Assembly: GCF_005405925.1 (NCBI RefSeq)
Contig: NZ_BJHV01000001.1
Location: 1,240,001 to 1,304,000, forward strand
Direction of reading: 5' to 3'
DNA: 64,000 bases
DNA from: Streptomyces antimycoticus
GTDB taxonomy: Bacteria > Actinomycetota > Actinomycetes > Streptomycetales > Streptomycetaceae
This document shows positions 36,228 to 45,140 of the stretch, piece by piece. A program made the translations under genes and the position numbers. The stretch's first letter is position 1, and every line of letters starts with the position of its first letter. The notes beneath the pieces were generated by a model. That model saw only the letters and a list, made by a program, of their open reading frames with translations. It was not told the origin of the DNA and ran no database searches.

Positions 36228-36605
36228 TCACCGGGGCAGGAGCCTGAGCGTGGTGGCGCGCGCCGTGTCCGCGACCATGGGCTCCACGTAGGTTCCGCTG
36301 TAGCGGCTGTACTTGGAGCGGTACGCGTCGTCGACCCGGTCATTGACACCGGGGTCGCCCTCCTCGATCAAGGTGACGTCCCGGTCCACGCCGCCGGAGC
36401 GGATGTGGCCCTCGTGGCTCCCATGGGCGGTGCGCCACCAGACGCCGTCGGTGCCCCGGTAGGAGCGGACGTAGAGGTCGTCGCCGTCACGGACGACCCA
36501 GATCGGCACCGCCGTACGCGGTGTGCCGTCGCCCCGCAGCGGCGCCATTTCCAGCTCGTCCGTCGTCGCGATCCGGTTGAGTTCGTCGCTCGTCCATGTC
36601 GTCAT
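36228..36605 (-). CDS. DUF2255 family protein
   Basis: 125 residues of the DUF2255 fold, related to flavin-reductase-like split barrels: MTTWTSDELNRIATTDELEM, TPRTAVPIWVVRDGDDLYVR, SYRGTDGVWWRTAHGSHEGH, DDAYRSKYSRYSGTYVEPMV. GGAGG precedes the ATG. Frequently clustered with SDR and TetR genes as here (100 bases before the SDR). Function unknown, possibly a cofactor-binding accessory enzyme. Confidence 0.9.
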   Translation of the reverse strand: MTTWTSDELNRIATTDELEMAPLRGDGTPRTAVPIWVVRDGDDLYVRSYRGTDGVWWRTAHGSHEGHIRSGGVDRDVTLIEEGDPGVNDRVDDAYRSKYSRYSGTYVEPMVADTARATTLRLLPR

Positions 36606-36733
36606 CGTCTGCCTCCTTCACGAGTAACCGAAAGGGGAGAATTCCATCTCGGGAGGAAAGCAACCAGGGAGAGAACCTTCCCCCTGGGCGGCCGGCGAAC
36701 GATGCCCCACCGACCAGTATGCCGAGCGGGAGG

Positions 36734-37327
36734 TCACCCGGCGAGGGCGGCGAACGCCTCGTCCAGGAGGGCGGTGAGGTCGGGGCGGCCGTCGGAGGCC
36801 GACCAGTGGTCGAGGGCGATGTTCAGGCAGCCCAGAGCGGCGGCGGCCTTCACCGACAGGGCCAGGGCCGTGGCACGCGGAGCGTCGCCGGGCCGCTCGG
36901 CGAGGGCCCGGGCCAGCATGGGCCGCCAGCCGTTCTGCTTCTCCAGCAGCCGGGCGCACAGGGCGGGGGTGTTCCGGACCAGGCGGGTCGTCGCGAGGGC
37001 GCTGACCGGGTCCCGGCGGTGGTACGCGATGACGACGTCCAGTGCGCGCCGCAGCGCCGTCCAGTCGTCCTCGTCGGCGGGTCTCGCCCGCAGGGCGTCG
37101 GCGGCCTGCTCGCCGTAGGCGTCGAAGGCGCTCAGGACGGCCTCTTCCTTGCTGCCGACGTAGCGCAGGAAGGTGCTGCGCGAGACACCGGCGGCCGCGG
37201 CCAGGTCGTTGATGGTGACCTGCTCGAAGCCCTTGCTCCGGAACAGGCCGGACGCCACCTCGGCGAGTTCGGCCCGGATGGCCGCTCGCGCGATGTCTCT
37301 CGTGCTCGTACGCGCCGCTCCGTTCAC
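36734..37327 (-). CDS. TetR family regulator
   Basis: 197 residues from GTG 37327. HTH in VASGLFRSKGFEQVTINDLA and AAAGVSRSTFLRYVGSKEEA; C-terminal ligand domain unassigned, of the MftR-like type (RPADEDDWTALRRALDVVIA). It precedes the DUF2255 and SDR genes and is divergent from another SDR gene, so either or both could be its target. Confidence 0.9.
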   Translation of the reverse strand: MNGAARTSTRDIARAAIRAELAEVASGLFRSKGFEQVTINDLAAAAGVSRSTFLRYVGSKEEAVLSAFDAYGEQAADALRARPADEDDWTALRRALDVVIAYHRRDPVSALATTRLVRNTPALCARLLEKQNGWRPMLARALAERPGDAPRATALALSVKAAAALGCLNIALDHWSASDGRPDLTALLDEAFAALAG

Positions 37328-37463
37328 CCCGCGATCCTATCGCCGAGCTGAACCACGATCGCAGTGATGAGATCCGAACCCTGTTGTGACACCGAGTTCC
37401 ATGCTAGGAATGCTGCTTCACGGCGATCCTTCGGTTCCAGACCTCGGTGAGCGGGAGAGCGGC

Positions 37464-38234
37464 ATGCGGGGACTTCAGGGCAAGAGGATCGTCGTCGCGG
37501 GCGGCGCCACCGGGATCGGCGCCGCCACGGCGGAACGGCTCGCCGAGGAGGGCGCCTCGCTCGTCGTCGGCGACATCAACCTCGTGGGCGCGAAGGCCAC
37601 CTCCCAGCGCATCGGCGAGGCCGGCGGCACCGCGGTCGCCGTCGCGTTCGACCTCGCCGACGAGGAGTCGATCGGTGCGCTGGTCGACCGGGCCACCGCC
37701 GAGTTCGGCGGGATCGACGGGCTCTACAACGTTGGCGCCGACCTCTCGGACGACCACCTGGGCCGGGACACCGACCTGCTGGAGATGGACCCGGCGGTGT
37801 GGCGGCGCGCCCACGAGGTGAATCTGCTCGGCTACGCCCTCACCTGCCGTGCGGTCATCCCCCGACTCCTGGCCCAGGGCGGCGGCGTCATCGTCAACAC
37901 CTCCTCCGGCGCGGCCTGGGGAGGGGAGCCCCGGCGTCCCGCGTATGCCGCCTCCAAGGCCGGGATCAACGCACTGACCCGCCATATCGCCTCCCGCTGG
38001 GGCAAGGAGGGCATCCGCTGCAACGCCGTGGCGCCCGGGCTGGTCATGGGCGACACCCAGAAGCAGCGGGACGACCAGCGGCTGCAGGCCATGGCGCTGA
38101 AGATCGCCCGCAGCCCGCGGCTGGGCGAGCCCGCGGACGTGGCCGGCACCGTGGCCTTTCTCCTCTCGGACGACGCCGAGTGGGTCAACGGCCAGGTGTG
38201 GTCGGTCTGTGGCGGCATGAGCCTGCGCGACTGA
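37464..38234 (+). CDS. SDR family oxidoreductase
   Basis: 256 residues from ATG 37464 (GGGAGA upstream). GGATGIG cofactor motif (13-19), Asp37 after strand 2 (GDINL) predicts NAD preference, catalytic Ser147/148, Tyr161 and Lys165 (YAASK), and C-terminal WVNGQVWSVCGGMSLRD. Resembles 3-oxoacyl-ACP or steroid-type dehydrogenases. Divergent from the TetR gene. Confidence 0.9.
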   Translation: MRGLQGKRIVVAGGATGIGAATAERLAEEGASLVVGDINLVGAKATSQRIGEAGGTAVAVAFDLADEESIGALVDRATAEFGGIDGLYNVGADLSDDHLGRDTDLLEMDPAVWRRAHEVNLLGYALTCRAVIPRLLAQGGGVIVNTSSGAAWGGEPRRPAYAASKAGINALTRHIASRWGKEGIRCNAVAPGLVMGDTQKQRDDQRLQAMALKIARSPRLGEPADVAGTVAFLLSDDAEWVNGQVWSVCGGMSLRD

Positions 38235-38556
38235 GACTCCCCCGGGAGCCGGTCCCGGCCAGGGGCACTCCGCGGCGACCTACGGCGTCCAGGGCGCGGA
38301 CACCCGCCAACGCACGTCATCGGCCCACGACGTGGCGCGTCGAAGGCGTTGGATCCTCCGTGGACGCGATTCCGCACCGCCTCGTCACCCGGCGTTCGGA
38401 CGCCGTTGGGCGGCGATCCCGCCGCCGTCCTCGGCCTCGACATCGCTCAGCGGCCCACCGGGATCCCGGACCGGGAAAGGCATTCGGAGAGGAGTAGTCT
38501 CCTGCGCAGCGGCTCCTGCGGTTCGTTCGCCCCATACCCATACGAGGAGAGACCGG
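38235..38556. other. Intergenic region before the exonuclease gene
   Basis: About 320 bases without a convincing gene. The only element noted is a small perfect inverted repeat AGGAG-TAGT-CTCCT at 38490-38503, 54 bases before the exonuclease start, which may be a regulatory site. Confidence 0.4.
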
Positions 38557-39165
38557 TTGTCGACGTTTGTCGTGTTCGACCTTGAGTTCACCTCATGGTC
38601 GGGATCGCTCGAGCAGGATTGGTCGGAGCCGGGGCAGCTTCGCGAAATCGTCCAGATCGGCGCGTTGCGCATCAGCACCGGTAATTCCGCTGACGACCAC
38701 TCCGTTGTCGAGGAATACGAGGCGCTGGTCAGGCCGGTGGTCAATCCGCGGCTGTCCCCGTTCTTCACCGGCCTCACGGGCATCGACCAGGAAACCGTGG
38801 ACCGCGAGGGAGTCGCCCCCGCCGAGGCGCTCAGTGACTTCCTGGCGTTCTGCCGGGGGCAGTCCGTGCTCTCCTACGGCAACGACATGGTCGTCCTCGG
38901 GGAGAACGTGGGGTGGGCCCGGGCGCGCGGGGAGGAGATCAAGAACGGCTTTCTCAGCGCCGGCTTCCTGAATATCCGCCCATGGCTGAATACCATCGCC
39001 CCGATCACGGCATCGGCCAACTCCGGTCGGCTATGGGAAGCGCTCGGCCTGCCCAAACCCGTGGCCGGCAGGGAGCATTCAGCGCTCTTCGACTGTTATT
39101 CGATCGCCGCGGCGATCAGACACCTCTGCGCCGGTGGGGCCGCCCTGCCCGAGGGCTGCCTCTAG
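38557..39165 (+). CDS. DEDDh-type 3'-5' exonuclease (ERI-1/KapD-like)
   Basis: 202 residues from TTG 38557 with GAGGAGA 6 bases upstream. DEDD motifs: Exo I FVVFDLEFTS (Asp/Glu), Exo II in VLSYGNDMVVL, Exo III EHSALFDC (His and Asp). GLTGIDQETVDREGVAPAEA is the typical substrate-loop segment. Members trim 3' ends of RNA or DNA. No polymerase or helicase domain is attached. The open frame extends to 38332 without family character. Confidence 0.88.
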   Translation: MSTFVVFDLEFTSWSGSLEQDWSEPGQLREIVQIGALRISTGNSADDHSVVEEYEALVRPVVNPRLSPFFTGLTGIDQETVDREGVAPAEALSDFLAFCRGQSVLSYGNDMVVLGENVGWARARGEEIKNGFLSAGFLNIRPWLNTIAPITASANSGRLWEALGLPKPVAGREHSALFDCYSIAAAIRHLCAGGAALPEGCL

Positions 39166-39292
39166 CGATGGGGCGAATCGGCCATCGCGAGCGCGTCGTC
39201 CGACGCGCCGCCGGTGAGTGGCACGATGGCCCGGAGATCTTGGTCGGCGGCGCTCCTGCGCGTCGTCCGGTAGGCACGAAAGGAACCCCCTT

Positions 39293-40048
39293 ATGACCGC
39301 AGTGCGCGGAACAGCCGTCGACATCCCCACCCGGGACGGCATCGCCGATGCCTATCTGGTCCATCCCGACGACACCGACCGCCACCCGGCCGTTCTGCTG
39401 TACACGGACGCCTTCGGCCTCCGACCCCACCTGCGGGGGATGGCCGACCGTTTGGCCGCGGCCGGTTACACCGTGCTGGTGCCCAACGTGTTCTACCGCC
39501 ACGGGCGTGCTCCCGTGGTGGAGTTGCCCGACTTCCTCGACTCGGCGGCGCGTCCGGCGATCTTCGAGCACATCGCCCCGATCGCGCAGGAGCTCACTCC
39601 CGAGCGCGCGATGAGCGACGCCGGCACCTATCTCGACTGGCTGGCCTCCTGCCCGCAGGCCACCGACGGACCCGTGGGCCTCACCGGCTACTGCTTGGGC
39701 GCCGGGCTGGCCCTGCGGACCGCCGGAACGCATCCCGATCGCGTCGCCGCGGCAGCCGGTTTCCACGGTGCCTACCTGGCCACGGAGGCGCCGGACAGCC
39801 CGCACACGGTGGCCGGGCAGGTCACCGCCGAGCTGTACTTCGGACACGCGGACCAGGATCAGGCCCTTCCACCCGAGCAGATCGAGCGCCTGGACAAGGC
39901 CCTCAACGAGGCCGGTGTCCGCCACCGCACCGAGGTCTACACGGGCGCTCAGCACGGCTACACCCAGGCCGACACCTCCGCCTACAACGCCGAGGCCGCC
40001 GAACGCCACTGGGAGGCCCTGCTCGACCTCTTCGGCCGCACCCTCTGA
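39293..40048 (+). CDS. Dienelactone hydrolase family protein
   Basis: 251 residues from ATG 39293 (AAAGGAA upstream). Cysteine nucleophile Cys134 in GLTGYCLGAGLAL, Asp187 in YFGHADQDQ and His221 in GAQHGYT form the triad of carboxymethylenebutenolidase-type enzymes. FYRHGRAPVVELPDFLDSAA is the subgroup loop. Substrate is probably a lactone or ester; physiological role unknown. 127 bases after the exonuclease gene, followed by a hairpin. Confidence 0.92.
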   Translation: MTAVRGTAVDIPTRDGIADAYLVHPDDTDRHPAVLLYTDAFGLRPHLRGMADRLAAAGYTVLVPNVFYRHGRAPVVELPDFLDSAARPAIFEHIAPIAQELTPERAMSDAGTYLDWLASCPQATDGPVGLTGYCLGAGLALRTAGTHPDRVAAAAGFHGAYLATEAPDSPHTVAGQVTAELYFGHADQDQALPPEQIERLDKALNEAGVRHRTEVYTGAQHGYTQADTSAYNAEAAERHWEALLDLFGRTL

Positions 40049-40056
40049 CCATGGCT

Positions 40057-40084
40057 GGTGACCAGCGGCCTCGGGCTGGTCACC
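40057..40084. terminator. Bidirectional terminator
   Basis: GGTGACCAGC (40057-40066) pairs perfectly with GCTGGTCACC (40075-40084) around GGCCTCGG, between convergent genes. Confidence 0.85.
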
Positions 40085-40102
40085 ACCCTCCGGCGACCGG
40101 GC

Positions 40103-41005
40103 CTAGAGCTGCCGGAGATGGTCACGCAAGGTGCGGGCCACCTGCGCCATGAGGGCGTCGGCTCCGGGCTGGGTGCTCGCGGGCACGAGTGACTCGGTGA
40201 GCACGGCGATGGCGAACGCCTGGCCGTCGGAGTGCTCGACGATGCCGACCTCATGGCGGAGGTTGAGGAGAGTGCCGGTCTTGGAGGACCAGGTGGTGGC
40301 GTCGGAGCTGAAGTCCGGGGCGAGCCGGTGCCGCAGCACGTTGTGGGCCATGAGGTCGCGCACGTGCGACGCCACGTCGGGGTGGATTTTCGACGGTGTC
40401 CACAGGGCCTGGAGCAGGTCCACCCAGGCGCGTGCGCTGCCGGTGTTGGCGCGGGTGGTGTCGAGTTGCGGCACCCGGTGGCCGCGGCCGCTGGTGCCGG
40501 CGTCGATGGCCAGCGCGTGGGCGAGATGCACCTGCTCGGCGTCGAAGCGCTCCACGGGGGTTTCGGTCAGTTCGCGCATGCCGTGCCGGACGGTGACGCC
40601 ACGCAGCCCGAGTTCCTGGAGAATCTCGGCCACCTGGGCGGGCGGGGTGAGGTCGAACAGCGCGTCGGCCGCCGTTCCATCACTCACACATGTGCTCAGG
40701 TAGAGCAGGTCCTCGATCGCGATCCGGGCGGGGTGGCGGAACCGGCTCAGCCCGGTGGGGCCGGGCGTGGTGATCCGCCCCGGGGGTACGTCGAGCAGCG
40801 TCGCTGGGTCGAGTTCGCCGCGCCGGATGCGCTCCGCCGTCGCCAGCGCGAGCGGGACCTTGACCAGGGAGGCGGATGGCAGCTGGGTGTCCGGGTCGAT
40901 GCCCAGCTCGTCCCCGGTGTGGAGATCCCGTACGAGCAGGCAGCCGTGCAGTCCGCCGTCGCGCAACTGCTCGCGCAGATCGCGCAGCAGTGTCTCGGTG
41001 CTCAC
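40103..41005 (-). CDS. blaB: Penicillin-recognising serine hydrolase, BlaB-like
   Basis: 300 residues from GTG 41005, overlapping the LysR stop by 4 bases (GTGA). Class-A beta-lactamase-like motifs: SASLVK with Ser46/Lys49, SDG (108-110) in place of SDN, and KTG at 242-244 (SSKTGTLLN). There is no signal peptide and no Glu166 motif, so it is unlikely to be an active beta-lactamase. Gene order, strand and motifs match blaB of the Streptomyces cacaoi blaL-blaA-blaB locus, where BlaB helps the LysR protein BlaA induce the divergent beta-lactamase gene (literature knowledge). Likely a cytoplasmic co-regulator or sensor. Confidence 0.82.
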   Translation of the reverse strand: MSTETLLRDLREQLRDGGLHGCLLVRDLHTGDELGIDPDTQLPSASLVKVPLALATAERIRRGELDPATLLDVPPGRITTPGPTGLSRFRHPARIAIEDLLYLSTCVSDGTAADALFDLTPPAQVAEILQELGLRGVTVRHGMRELTETPVERFDAEQVHLAHALAIDAGTSGRGHRVPQLDTTRANTGSARAWVDLLQALWTPSKIHPDVASHVRDLMAHNVLRHRLAPDFSSDATTWSSKTGTLLNLRHEVGIVEHSDGQAFAIAVLTESLVPASTQPGADALMAQVARTLRDHLRQL

Positions 41006-41904
41006 GCTTCCGTTCCTTCCTCGGTGTCCGCCCGGGTGTCCGCGCCGAGGCAGCGGGCGATGGCGCCGCCCAGGCGCCCTTCGATGGGCTGTGGATTGCC
41101 GTCCGCGGCGGCGGCGAGAGCGAACCCCCGGCCGAGCGTGATCTCGCCGATGGGCCGCCACTTCAGGGCGAGTTCCGCGGCCTGCGCGGGAGAGCACAGC
41201 AACAGGTCGCGGGTGCACAGGACTTCGGCGGCCGCGGCCGTCAGGTCGGTGGCGGCCACGAGCTGGGCGGGCCGCAGACCGACCGCGTCGCGCAGCCGGG
41301 TCAGCGGGTCGCGGATATGCGGCACATCGTCCTCCGGCTGGATCCAGATTCGGCGGGCCGGACCCGGAGCGGCCCGGCCGACCCGCAGCGTTTCGAGATA
41401 GACCCGCCGCACACCGGGATCCTGTACTCCGGCGAGCCCGAGCGGCACGGACCATGTGGCCTCGTCCGCGGGCACCGCGAGCAGGGCGGCCCGCACCTGC
41501 TGGGCGTGGATGAGCTCCAGGCGCTGCGCCGGCGCCGCGACGCGGAGATCGAGCGTGATCCCGTGCCCACGTGCCTCGGCGACGAGGCGGGCCAGACCGG
41601 CCGTTGAGCAGATGCCGGGCACCGCGAGCCGCCACGGCTTGCGCTTGGCGGCCTCGGCCTCGTGCAGCAGCACATCGGCCGCCTGTACGAGTTGTCTGGC
41701 CACCGGCAGCATCTCCCGCCCGAAGGGGGTGAGTACGGCCCGCCGTGAGGTGCGTTCGAAGAGCTGCTCACCGAAGCGCTCCTCCAGAGCGGCCACGCGG
41801 CGGCTGGCCACCGACTGGGACATCCGGGCCGCGGCCGCACCGACGGTGAAGCTCCCACGCTCACTCACGCTGACGAACGCGCGGCACGCTCCCACCAGAT
41901 CCAC
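41002..41904 (-). CDS. blaA: LysR-type regulator of beta-lactamase, BlaA-like
   Basis: 300 residues from GTG 41904. HTH FVSVSERGSFTVGAAAARMS, QSVASRRVAALEERFGEQLF, ERTSRRAVLTPFGREMLP; the effector domain includes LRVAAPAQRLELIHAQQVRA and CSPAQAAELALKWRPIGEIT. Translationally coupled to the BlaB-like gene and divergent from the beta-lactamase gene, as in the S. cacaoi blaL system. Expected to activate bla and its own operon from the intergenic region when beta-lactams or cell-wall fragments are present. Confidence 0.85.
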   Translation of the reverse strand: MDLVGACRAFVSVSERGSFTVGAAAARMSQSVASRRVAALEERFGEQLFERTSRRAVLTPFGREMLPVARQLVQAADVLLHEAEAAKRKPWRLAVPGICSTAGLARLVAEARGHGITLDLRVAAPAQRLELIHAQQVRAALLAVPADEATWSVPLGLAGVQDPGVRRVYLETLRVGRAAPGPARRIWIQPEDDVPHIRDPLTRLRDAVGLRPAQLVAATDLTAAAAEVLCTRDLLLCSPAQAAELALKWRPIGEITLGRGFALAAAADGNPQPIEGRLGGAIARCLGADTRADTEEGTEA

Positions 41905-41915
41905 CCCCGCACTCT

Positions 41916-41930
41916 ATGCCAGATCAGCAT
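41916..41930. promoter_or_regulatory. Candidate LysR/BlaA binding region
   Basis: ATGC-CAGATCA-GCAT (41916-41930) is a small inverted repeat 12 bases from the LysR start, and further ATGC/GCAT half-sites follow to about 41960. BlaA-type proteins recognise T-N11-A motifs; this is the best candidate seen, not a firm site. Confidence 0.35.
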
Positions 41931-42075
41931 GAAGAAGCGCATGAGCGTATTGGACCGCATAGCCGCCCGGCAGCGAAGGTAATCCCGATGCCCACGGCCG
42001 CGCCCCGGTAAGGGGCCCGGTCGTTCCATCCCCTGCGCCCCCTGCGTGACAGGGGCCCAACCGGAGGTCAGGATC

Positions 42076-43035
42076 ATGCGATTCCCCCGTGCCCGGCACA
42101 CCGCCCTCGGCGCGCTCACCGCGCTCACGCTTCTCGTCCCGCTGACGGCCTGCGGCCAGGACGGATCCTCGGACTCGTCGGGGTCGTCGAGCGCATCGAG
42201 TTCGCCGTCCGCGTCCACGGATCTGGCGGCGAAGGCGGGCAAGGACGCGGCGTCGTCCACCGGCGCGTTCAAGAAGCTGGAGCGCTCCTACGACGCCCGG
42301 CTGGGTGTCTACGCCATCGACACCGGCACCGGACACGAGGTGGCCTATCGCGACGGCGAGCGGTTCGGTTACGCCTCCACGTTCAAGGCGCTGGAGGCCG
42401 GCGCCGTGCTGCAGAAGGTCAAGCTGGGCGGGCTGGACCGGGTGATCACGTACTCCAAGGACGATCTCATCGACAACTCCCCCGTGACCGAGAAGCACGT
42501 CGACACCGGGATGAGCCTGGGCGCGCTGTGTGACGCCGCCGTCCGCTACAGCGACAACACCGCGGCCAACCTGCTCTTCGATCAGCTCGGCGGGCCCAAG
42601 GGCCTCGACGCCATGCTCGAGAAGATGGGCGACGACGTCATCCGGATGGAGCGCCGCGAGCCGGAGTTGAGCCGATGGGTCCCCGGTTCCACACGGGACA
42701 CGAGCACCCCGCGGGCGATGGCCAAGGATCTGCGCGCGTTCGTGCTCGGCGATGTCCTCGGCGACGGAGAGCGCACACAGCTCACGAAGTGGCTGCGGAC
42801 CAACACCACCGGGGATGCGCTCATCAGGGCCGGGGTGCCCAAGGACTGGCAGGTCGGCGACAAGACCGGAAGCGGCAGCTACTACGGTGGCCGCAATGAC
42901 ATCGCCGTGGTGTGGCCGCCCGACTCCGCTCCCATCGTCATGGCGATCATGTCGAACCGCGGTGACAAGGACGCCACGTCCGACGACAAGCTGATCGCGG
43001 ACGCGGCACATGTCGTGGCCGACCAGCTTTCGTAG
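42076..43035 (+). CDS. bla: Class A beta-lactamase, lipoprotein form
   Basis: 319 residues from ATG 42076 (GGAGG upstream). Signal peptide with lipobox LTAC (Cys26), then a Ser-rich linker to about residue 60. Active-site motifs: STFK (Ser101, Lys104), SDN (159-161), the omega-loop EPELS with Glu195 equivalent to Ambler Glu166, and KTG (263-265). The residue equivalent to Asn170 is Ser199, unusual for class A. The C-terminal part ([20 protein letters not shown]) fits other Streptomyces enzymes. Divergent from the BlaA/BlaB-like genes that probably control it. Likely anchored to the outer face of the membrane. Confidence 0.95.
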   Translation: MRFPRARHTALGALTALTLLVPLTACGQDGSSDSSGSSSASSSPSASTDLAAKAGKDAASSTGAFKKLERSYDARLGVYAIDTGTGHEVAYRDGERFGYASTFKALEAGAVLQKVKLGGLDRVITYSKDDLIDNSPVTEKHVDTGMSLGALCDAAVRYSDNTAANLLFDQLGGPKGLDAMLEKMGDDVIRMERREPELSRWVPGSTRDTSTPRAMAKDLRAFVLGDVLGDGERTQLTKWLRTNTTGDALIRAGVPKDWQVGDKTGSGSYYGGRNDIAVVWPPDSAPIVMAIMSNRGDKDATSDDKLIADAAHVVADQLS

Positions 43036-43082
43036 CACCCCTCCCCTGCCCATCCGCTCTTCCGCGGGGCTGCGCCACCCGC

Positions 43083-43844
43083 TCAGCCCCGGAGGAAGTA
43101 CAGGACGGTCATGGTGACGGCGGTGGTCAGCACGACGCTCCGCAGCAGCCACGCGGGGAGACGACGGGCGACATGCGCTCCGGCCACCCCGCCGGCCACC
43201 GCGCCGACCAGCATGGTGATGAGCACAGACGGTGCGCTCAGCGCGTCCGAGGCGATGAGGAACAGCCCGGTCGCGCTGAGATAGATGGCGGCGATCTGGG
43301 CGACCCGCATCGGGTTGCCGGCCGAGGTGTCGAGGCCGAGGCCGATGCTCCACACGGCCAGCATCATGATGCCTACGGCACCGCCGAAGTAGCCGCCGTA
43401 CACGGCGAGGAGGAACTGGCCGATCAGGACGGTCCGGGGGCTGATGCCGACCGCATGGCCCTTGGCGTCGCTCAGCACACGGGAGACGTGGCGCCCGAAG
43501 GCGAGGATCACCGTGGCGAAGGCGAGCAGCCAGGGCAGCGCGGCGTCGAACGACACCGCGGGCAGCGTCAGCAGCAGGCCGGCGCCGAGCCCGCCGCCGA
43601 TCACACTGACCACGGTCAGCGCCCGCGTGGACGTGCCCCCGACCGGGGCGAGATCGCGCCGGTACACCCAGGCGCTCGCCACGGTCCCGGGTACGAGGGC
43701 CACGGTCGAGGACGCGTTCGCCGTCACGGGGGACAGACCGGCCGCGACCAGGGCGGGGAGCGCCACGAACGTGCCCCCGCCGCCGACGGCGTTCAACGCC
43801 CCGGCGGCCACGCCCGCCAGCAGAACAATCACCATCTCCGACAC
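43083..43844 (-). CDS. TauE/SafE family permease
   Basis: About 253 residues from GTG 43844 (or ATG 43835), eight membrane spans. N-terminal GVAAGALNAVGGGGTFVALP and the second repeat QFLLAVYGGYFGGAVGIMML are the duplicated family signature. Members export sulfite, sulfoacetate or other organosulfur anions. The upstream extension to 43904 is not family-like. Divergent from a decayed LysR gene that was probably its regulator. Confidence 0.9.
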   Translation of the reverse strand: MSEMVIVLLAGVAAGALNAVGGGGTFVALPALVAAGLSPVTANASSTVALVPGTVASAWVYRRDLAPVGGTSTRALTVVSVIGGGLGAGLLLTLPAVSFDAALPWLLAFATVILAFGRHVSRVLSDAKGHAVGISPRTVLIGQFLLAVYGGYFGGAVGIMMLAVWSIGLGLDTSAGNPMRVAQIAAIYLSATGLFLIASDALSAPSVLITMLVGAVAGGVAGAHVARRLPAWLLRSVVLTTAVTMTVLYFLRG

Positions 43845-43928
43845 CCGCCGAGCATCGCCCACGGCCCGTGGGCGCACAATGCGTGATCCACATAGCCTGC
43901 GCAAGGCTGTGCCATAGGCTCGACAGGG

Positions 43929-44492
43929 TGCGTTATGTGACCTGGACGACCTGCGGCTCTTCCTTCACATCGTGGCGGAGGGCTCGATCACGGCGGGCGC
44001 CCGCAGGATGCATCTGAGCCTCCCGTCGGCCGGCGCCAGGGTGCGCTCGCTCGAGCACCACGCGGGCGTGGCCCTGCTGATCCGTGGCCGGCGGGGGGGT
44101 GCGCCCCACCCCGGCGGGGACGGCGCCGGCCCGCCACACACGGGATGTGCTCGCCCAGACGGCGCGCCTCGAAAGCGCCGTGACAAGCTACGCCCGGCCG
44201 CCGACCGCGCCACTGACCCTGCTGGGCGGCGGCTCCGCGATGCATCACCTCGTACCGCGGGCCCTGGTCTCGTTCCTCCGCGCGCACCCGGACGTCGTGT
44301 GACGCGCCATCGCCCCCCGGCCGGCCACTCGATGTGTGCGCGCTCCAGGATCCCTGGTCGCGCCGCACCCATCTGCTGGCCTGGGGCGAGAAGGCGCGGG
44401 CTTCGTCCACCGCCACCGCGGCACTCGCCGAGCACCTGCGCCGGGCGGCCGTGTCCGAGCCGGAAGGGGGCACGGGCGTTCCGGCGATGTGA
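43929..44492 (+). pseudogene. LysR family regulator pseudogene
   Basis: The HTH domain is recognisable (DLDDLRLFLHIVAEGSITAG, RRMHLSLPSAGARVRSLEHH, VALLIRGRRG) but has no proper start codon. It changes frame in the G7 run near 44094, resumes as VRPTPAGTAPARHTRDVLAQ and LLGGGSAMHHLVPRALVSFL, and stops at 44302. A third frame then gives only the last 50 codons (PWSRRTHLLAWGEKARASST ... AALAEHLRRA) to 44492. Most of the effector domain, around 150 codons, is missing. Multiple lesions mark a genuine pseudogene. Confidence 0.85.
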
Positions 44493-44513
44493 ACGCGGGA
44501 CCCGGGGGCCGGA

Positions 44514-44972
44514 TCAGCGCTGGCGCGCGTGTCCCGCATCGAGGCGGCGCAGTTCCAGCACACTGTCCGCGAGCGTGCGGTCGCCCAGCGATTCGAGCAC
44601 CGCTTCCTCGGCCTCCGCGGTGAGCGTGGCGAAGTACTCACCGGCGTGTGCGGTCACCTGGCACACCGGCTCCACCCCGGGCGAGCAGGCCCACAGGGGC
44701 TTGTCGCCGACGGCGCAGCGGTAGATCTCCGCCAGGGTGATCCGGTCGGTCGGCCGCCCCAGCCTGGCCCCACCGGTGCGGCCCTTGACGCAGACGACCA
44801 ACCCCTCCTCCGTCAGCGGGACGAGGAGCTTGCGGACCAGGCTCGGGTTGGTGTTCAGCACGCGGGCCAACTCGGCGGAGCTCAGCGGCGCGGAGTCGTC
44901 CTCGGCGGCGACCGCGAGGAAGAGCATCAGCTGCAGCGCACGGGAGAACCGGATGTCCAACAAGGTCTCCAC
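44514..44972 (-). CDS. Rrf2 family regulator
   Basis: 152 residues from GTG 44972. Winged helix: DIRFSRALQLMLFLAVAAED, SSAELARVLNTNPSLVRKLL, GLVVCVKGRTGGARLGRPTD. Cysteines at 61, 86, 96 and 104 do not match the C-x5-C-x7-C cluster of IscR/NsrR, so it may be a thiol-based or YwnA-like sensor and not an FeS protein. Divergent from an old-yellow-enzyme gene with palindromic sequence in between, suggesting electrophile-responsive control. Confidence 0.9.
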   Translation of the reverse strand: METLLDIRFSRALQLMLFLAVAAEDDSAPLSSAELARVLNTNPSLVRKLLVPLTEEGLVVCVKGRTGGARLGRPTDRITLAEIYRCAVGDKPLWACSPGVEPVCQVTAHAGEYFATLTAEAEEAVLESLGDRTLADSVLELRRLDAGHARQR

Positions 44973-45032
44973 CTCCGCGCGCAGATCGTGACACAGCCTA
45001 CTCGACCGTGCCGTTTCGCCGTTCCCCTAAAG

Positions 45033-45072
45033 TGCAATCGATACAGTTGCAGTTTACGGCATGAAAACTGTA
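45033..45072. promoter_or_regulatory. Candidate Rrf2 operators
   Basis: TGCAA-N9-TTGCA (45033-45051) and TACAGTT-N17-AACTGTA (45042-45072) overlap in an A/T-rich stretch of the divergent Rrf2/OYE promoter region. Confidence 0.5.
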
Positions 45073-45140
45073 CCTTTCAGATTCACACTTTCAGGCTCCG
45101 AGGAAGCCACCCCGGAACGACACGACAGGAGAGCGACACG

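Noticed and set aside
41914..43893. Minus-strand open frame of about 659 codons
   Set aside because: Shadow frame across the beta-lactamase and TauE genes, both of which have clear active-site or membrane motifs.
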